From: JABZIP01 sp052173355
Lineage (GTDB): Bacteria; Bacillota; Clostridia; Peptostreptococcales; Anaerovoracaceae
Assembly (NCBI GenBank): GCA_052173355.1
Contig: JBQMYS010000006.1
Coordinates: 1-35,258 of the forward strand
DNA length: 35,258 nucleotides
Direction of reading: 5' to 3'
Part shown: positions 32,890-35,258 of the stretch, in pieces
Layout: each line of letters starts with the position of its first letter
Position numbering within the stretch: position 1 is the stretch's first letter
Notes under the pieces: generated by a model
Databases searched by the model: none
What the model was told of the DNA's origin: nothing
The model's input: the letters and a program-made list of their open reading frames with translations, nothing else
Position numbers and translations under genes: made by a program

Positions 32890-33804
32890 TTATATATCGT
32901 GTTTAGGCGATTTATTAGCCAAATACACTCCCACAAGTACCAGGAAAATTCCTGCAAACTGCCAAGGCGTAAGTTTTTCATGAAGCATAAATACTCCGCC
33001 TATTACCGTAATTACTGTTGTAATATTTGCAAAACTCGTGCTTCTCTCCACTCCTATGTAACGAATCGCCGCATTGATGCTACAATAAGCTATTAAAGAA
33101 CACCCTATGCCAAGATATGCGGTTCCTGCTAAAAATCCCGGATCTGCAATCGGAAGCACGAACCAAGACATTATACTTTCATGATGAACTATTTTTTCAA
33201 GTAACGAATAAACCGTAAAAAATATAGCTCCTGCAAAACTAACCGTAAAACTTTTTTCAGTAGCGGTGTACTGCTGAAAATTGTCAGATAATGTGAAATA
33301 TATCGCCGATGCAAAAACAGCAAGTCCAAGCATCAAATATCCGCGAATATTAAAGCTCGCTTCCCCCCTAATACCTATCATCACGACTATACCTATCACA
33401 GAAAGAACTATACCCAAAACTTGAATCAGTCCGGGTTTCCTTGATAATATCAATATTGCAAACAACAATGTAACAACCGGTATCATCGCTATGAAAATGC
33501 TGCTTTCCGATGCCGTAGTTTTTGCAATTCCATAGGTTTCTCCTATAAAATACAAAATCGGATGGCAAAGTGTCATCAAAAATAACGGTTTCAAAGATTT
33601 CCCTCTAAAGTTCACTTTGAAAATCCCCATAAAAATTAAAATGAAAAACCCCAACAGACTTATTACGAAACGCCAGCTGATTATTTCGCTCCACGTATAT
33701 CCGTTTGTCAGCATCTTTGTAAAAAGTATGCTAAAACTCCATATCAACTGTGTCAGCAACATCAACAATATGCCTTTTGCATTATTCGAAATGCCGTTGT
33801 TCAT
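32890..33804 (-). CDS. EamA/DMT-family membrane transporter
   Basis: This 304-residue integral membrane protein of the drug/metabolite transporter superfamily has ten predicted hydrophobic helices in two EamA repeats of about 150 residues each. The N-terminal repeat starts GILLMLLTQLIWSFSILFTKML and the second ends with VITVIGGVFMLHEKLTPWQFAGIFLVLVGVYLANK, a typical EamA finish. Substrates of such exporters or importers cannot be read from sequence. Its start overlaps the ylqF stop by 4 nt and it precedes rnhB, so it is embedded in a housekeeping operon. Confidence 0.9.
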   Translation of the reverse strand: MNNGISNNAKGILLMLLTQLIWSFSILFTKMLTNGYTWSEIISWRFVISLLGFFILIFMGIFKVNFRGKSLKPLFLMTLCHPILYFIGETYGIAKTTASESSIFIAMIPVVTLLFAILILSRKPGLIQVLGIVLSVIGIVVMIGIRGEASFNIRGYLMLGLAVFASAIYFTLSDNFQQYTATEKSFTVSFAGAIFFTVYSLLEKIVHHESIMSWFVLPIADPGFLAGTAYLGIGCSLIAYCSINAAIRYIGVERSTSFANITTVITVIGGVFMLHEKLTPWQFAGIFLVLVGVYLANKSPKHDI

Positions 33805-34676
33805 AGTTCTCCCACTCTTTCCAAGCTTATCCTTCCAAGTTTGCCCGCTCTAAATTCATCAAGAACATTTCTTCCCATTCTTTCATAATCTATCCGATTG
33901 CCTTTCAATATAAATCCTCGCTTTATCGCCATATTTTCCATATCTTCCAAAGCGGTGTCTGAAAGTTGCACCAATTTGTATCGTGTGATAAGTTCGTCAG
34001 GATAATCCGACCTAAGTTTTTTTATCAGTTCCAATCCCAAATCGGATGTATTCATAGTTTCATCCTTAATAGAACCGCAAAACGCCAAGTTTAACCCCAC
34101 CTCGGGACTTTCAAATTTAGGCCAAAGTATTCCCGGAGTATCTAAAAGTTGCATTCCGTTTTTTAACGTCAACCACTGTTTTCCTTTTGTTATACCCGGT
34201 TTATCTCCTGTCATTGCAGCTTTTCTGCCCATTAACGAGTTAATCAAAGATGATTTTCCCACATTAGGTATACCAACTATCATTAGCCTTATTTGCTTTT
34301 TTAATGCGGGTAAATTCGCATTGCTGTTTTTTTCCGCACTTTCCAAATTTTTTTCATCTTGAAATTTTTCTAAAAGTTTCAATAGATTTGACACTCCTTG
34401 ACCTGTTGAAGCATTTAAAGAAATCGTCATATTCCCTTCATTTTTAAAATATTCCAACCAACTTTGTGTAATTTTTGCATTTGCCAAATCAGATTTATTA
34501 AGCACCACAACTCTCGGTTTTTTACTCACAATTTCATCTATTATAGGATTTCTGCTGGAAATCGGTATACGTGCATCTATCAATTCGATTACCACATCGA
34601 CCAACTTCAAATTTGTCTGTATCAATTCGCGAGTCTTTTTCATGTGGCCCGGATACCAGTTTATATTATCTATCAT
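33801..34676 (-). CDS. ylqF: Ribosome biogenesis GTPase YlqF/RbgA
   Basis: YlqF (RbgA) is a GTPase needed for late assembly of the 50S subunit. The 291 residues show the circularly permuted G-motif order of the family: NKSDLA (G4) comes before GIPNVGKSSLIN (G1), followed by DKPGITKGKQW (G2) and LLDTPGILWP (G3). The N-terminal NINWYPGHMKKTRELI is diagnostic, and a C-terminal ANTAR-like RNA-binding tail follows. The gene is downstream of rplS after a hairpin terminator and overlaps the EamA gene by 4 nt. Confidence 0.96.
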   Translation of the reverse strand: MIDNINWYPGHMKKTRELIQTNLKLVDVVIELIDARIPISSRNPIIDEIVSKKPRVVVLNKSDLANAKITQSWLEYFKNEGNMTISLNASTGQGVSNLLKLLEKFQDEKNLESAEKNSNANLPALKKQIRLMIVGIPNVGKSSLINSLMGRKAAMTGDKPGITKGKQWLTLKNGMQLLDTPGILWPKFESPEVGLNLAFCGSIKDETMNTSDLGLELIKKLRSDYPDELITRYKLVQLSDTALEDMENMAIKRGFILKGNRIDYERMGRNVLDEFRAGKLGRISLERVGEL

Positions 34677-34744
34677 ATGAATTTCCTCGTAAAATTTCCT
34701 TCCTGTTTATATTTGACCGAGTATTTGACTTATTTAAAATAAAT

Positions 34745-34764
34745 AAAGCCCTGAATAGGGCTTT
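34745..34764 (-). terminator. Hairpin terminator downstream of rplS
   Basis: Arms AAAGCCCT (34745-34752) and AGGGCTTT (34757-34764) with a 4-nt loop follow the rplS stop on the minus strand, then TATTTATTTT. The U-tract is interrupted, so partial readthrough into ylqF is likely. Confidence 0.7.
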
Positions 34765-34767
34765 TAA

Positions 34768-35112
34768 TTATTCATGCTTACTTCTCATTCTAGCAGCTTT
34801 ACCTGTTCTTTCTCTCATAAAGTTCAGCTTAGCTCGTCTTGCAAATCCATGTTTCACAACTTCGATTTTTTCAAGCTTCGGTGAATTTATAGGGAATGTT
34901 TTTTCAACGCCTACGCCGGAAGCAATCTTTCTAACTGTAAATGTTTTAGAAATTCCCCCGTTCTGAATTTTCAAAACGTAACCCTCAAAAATCTGAATTC
35001 TCTCACGATTTCCTTCTTTAATTTTAATGTGTACCTTTACTGTGTCGCCAACCTTAAGCTGTGGCATATCATCTCTAAGATACTCTTTTGTGATTGACTG
35101 TAAAATATCCAT
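34768..35112 (-). CDS. rplS: 50S ribosomal protein L19
   Basis: L19 lies at the interface of the 30S and 50S subunits. The 114-residue protein is typical: VGDTVKVHIKIKEGNRERIQIFEGYVLKIQNGGISKTFTVRKIASGVGVEKTFPINSPKLEKIEVVKHGFARRAKLNFMRERTGKAARM. AAGGAAGG precedes the ATG. It has its own sigma-A promoter and an L19-type leader RNA, and is followed by a hairpin and ylqF. Confidence 0.98.
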   Translation of the reverse strand: MDILQSITKEYLRDDMPQLKVGDTVKVHIKIKEGNRERIQIFEGYVLKIQNGGISKTFTVRKIASGVGVEKTFPINSPKLEKIEVVKHGFARRAKLNFMRERTGKAARMRSKHE

Positions 35113-35132
35113 TCTATATTCCTTCCTTTTCC

Positions 35133-35193
35133 GGATGTTCTTAGCCCCACTGTCTGCCTTGCCTCTATTTGATAATCGTCCAGAGGAACATCC
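35133..35193 (-). ncRNA. Ribosomal protein L19 leader (candidate)
   Basis: In the 5' leader of rplS, outer arms GGATGTTC and GAACATCC (35133-35140 and 35186-35193) close a ~60-nt element that contains a second stem CCTCT/AGAGG (35162-35166 and 35182-35186). Position and architecture fit the L19 leader family of low-GC Gram-positives, which is thought to mediate autoregulation by L19. The assignment rests on context and base pairing only. Confidence 0.7.
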
Positions 35194-35207
35194 ATAATAA
35201 CGTTGCT

Positions 35208-35236
35208 ATTATATCACAATTTAAAATGCTATTCAA
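35208..35236 (-). promoter_or_regulatory. Sigma-A promoter of rplS
   Basis: On the minus strand TTGAAT (35236-35231), a 17-bp spacer and consensus TATAAT (35213-35208) lie just upstream of the L19 leader. Confidence 0.8.
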
Positions 35237-35258
35237 TGTTTTTTTGTTGAACTTTTTT

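Noticed and set aside
32877..32981. N-terminal extension of RNase HII into the transporter gene
   Set aside because: It would overlap the EamA gene by about 90 nt and adds sequence not typical of RNase HII; the ATG at 32876 fits the family start.

Overview
The window is AT-rich, gene-dense DNA that looks like a low-GC, anaerobic Firmicute of the class Clostridia. The evidence is the clostridial gene order around rimP-nusA-infB and rplS-ylqF-rnhB, strong AGGAGG-type ribosome binding sites, a short NusA without C-terminal acidic repeats, and a lysine-to-butyrate fermentation cluster. I cannot name a genus. No rRNA, tRNA, CRISPR array, insertion sequence or phage gene was seen.

Layout. (1) 1-10.8 kb, all minus strand: the translation/RNA operon rimP-nusA-ylxR-ylxQ-infB-rbfA/nrnA-truB-ribF, followed by htpG and the start of a phosphohexomutase gene cut by the window edge. 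RbfA and the DHH nanoRNase NrnA are one continuous protein here. (2) 10.8-11.56 kb: a very AT-rich islet with one small membrane-anchored orphan gene, bounded by perfect 21-nt direct repeats. (3) 11.56-15.8 kb: pcrA-ligA, minus strand. (4) 15.9-18.1 kb: alaX and a phzF-like gene, plus strand. (5) 18.1-31.7 kb: the lysine fermentation locus. (6) 31.7-35.3 kb, minus strand: rplS with an L19-type leader, then ylqF, an EamA transporter, rnhB and two small unknown genes.

The lysine locus. KamA makes beta-lysine, KamD/KamE make 3,5-diaminohexanoate, Kdd oxidises it, Kal deaminates 3-aminobutyryl-CoA to crotonyl-CoA, and AtoD/AtoA move CoA from butyryl-CoA to acetoacetate. KamB and KamC are the associated ATPases thought to reactivate the B12-dependent mutase. 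AtoE is a short-chain fatty acid carrier. The cleavage enzyme Kce, normally next to kdd and kal, is not in the window.

The most striking finding is the control system. Between kdd and kal lies a sigma-54 activator whose first ~340 residues are a diverged copy of Kdd itself, with the NAD-binding glycine motif lost, fused to a AAA+ domain with GAFTGA and a Fis-type HTH. Canonical -24/-12 promoters precede both kdd (minus strand) and kal (plus strand). An 18-bp motif of the form TGAACC-N6-RRYTCA occurs twice as an inverted pair upstream of the kdd promoter and once, as a near-perfect palindrome, upstream of the kal promoter and against the regulator's own start. I infer that a catabolic dehydrogenase was turned into the ligand sensor of its own pathway's activator. 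The ato genes, in contrast, have their own sigma-A promoter behind a terminator.
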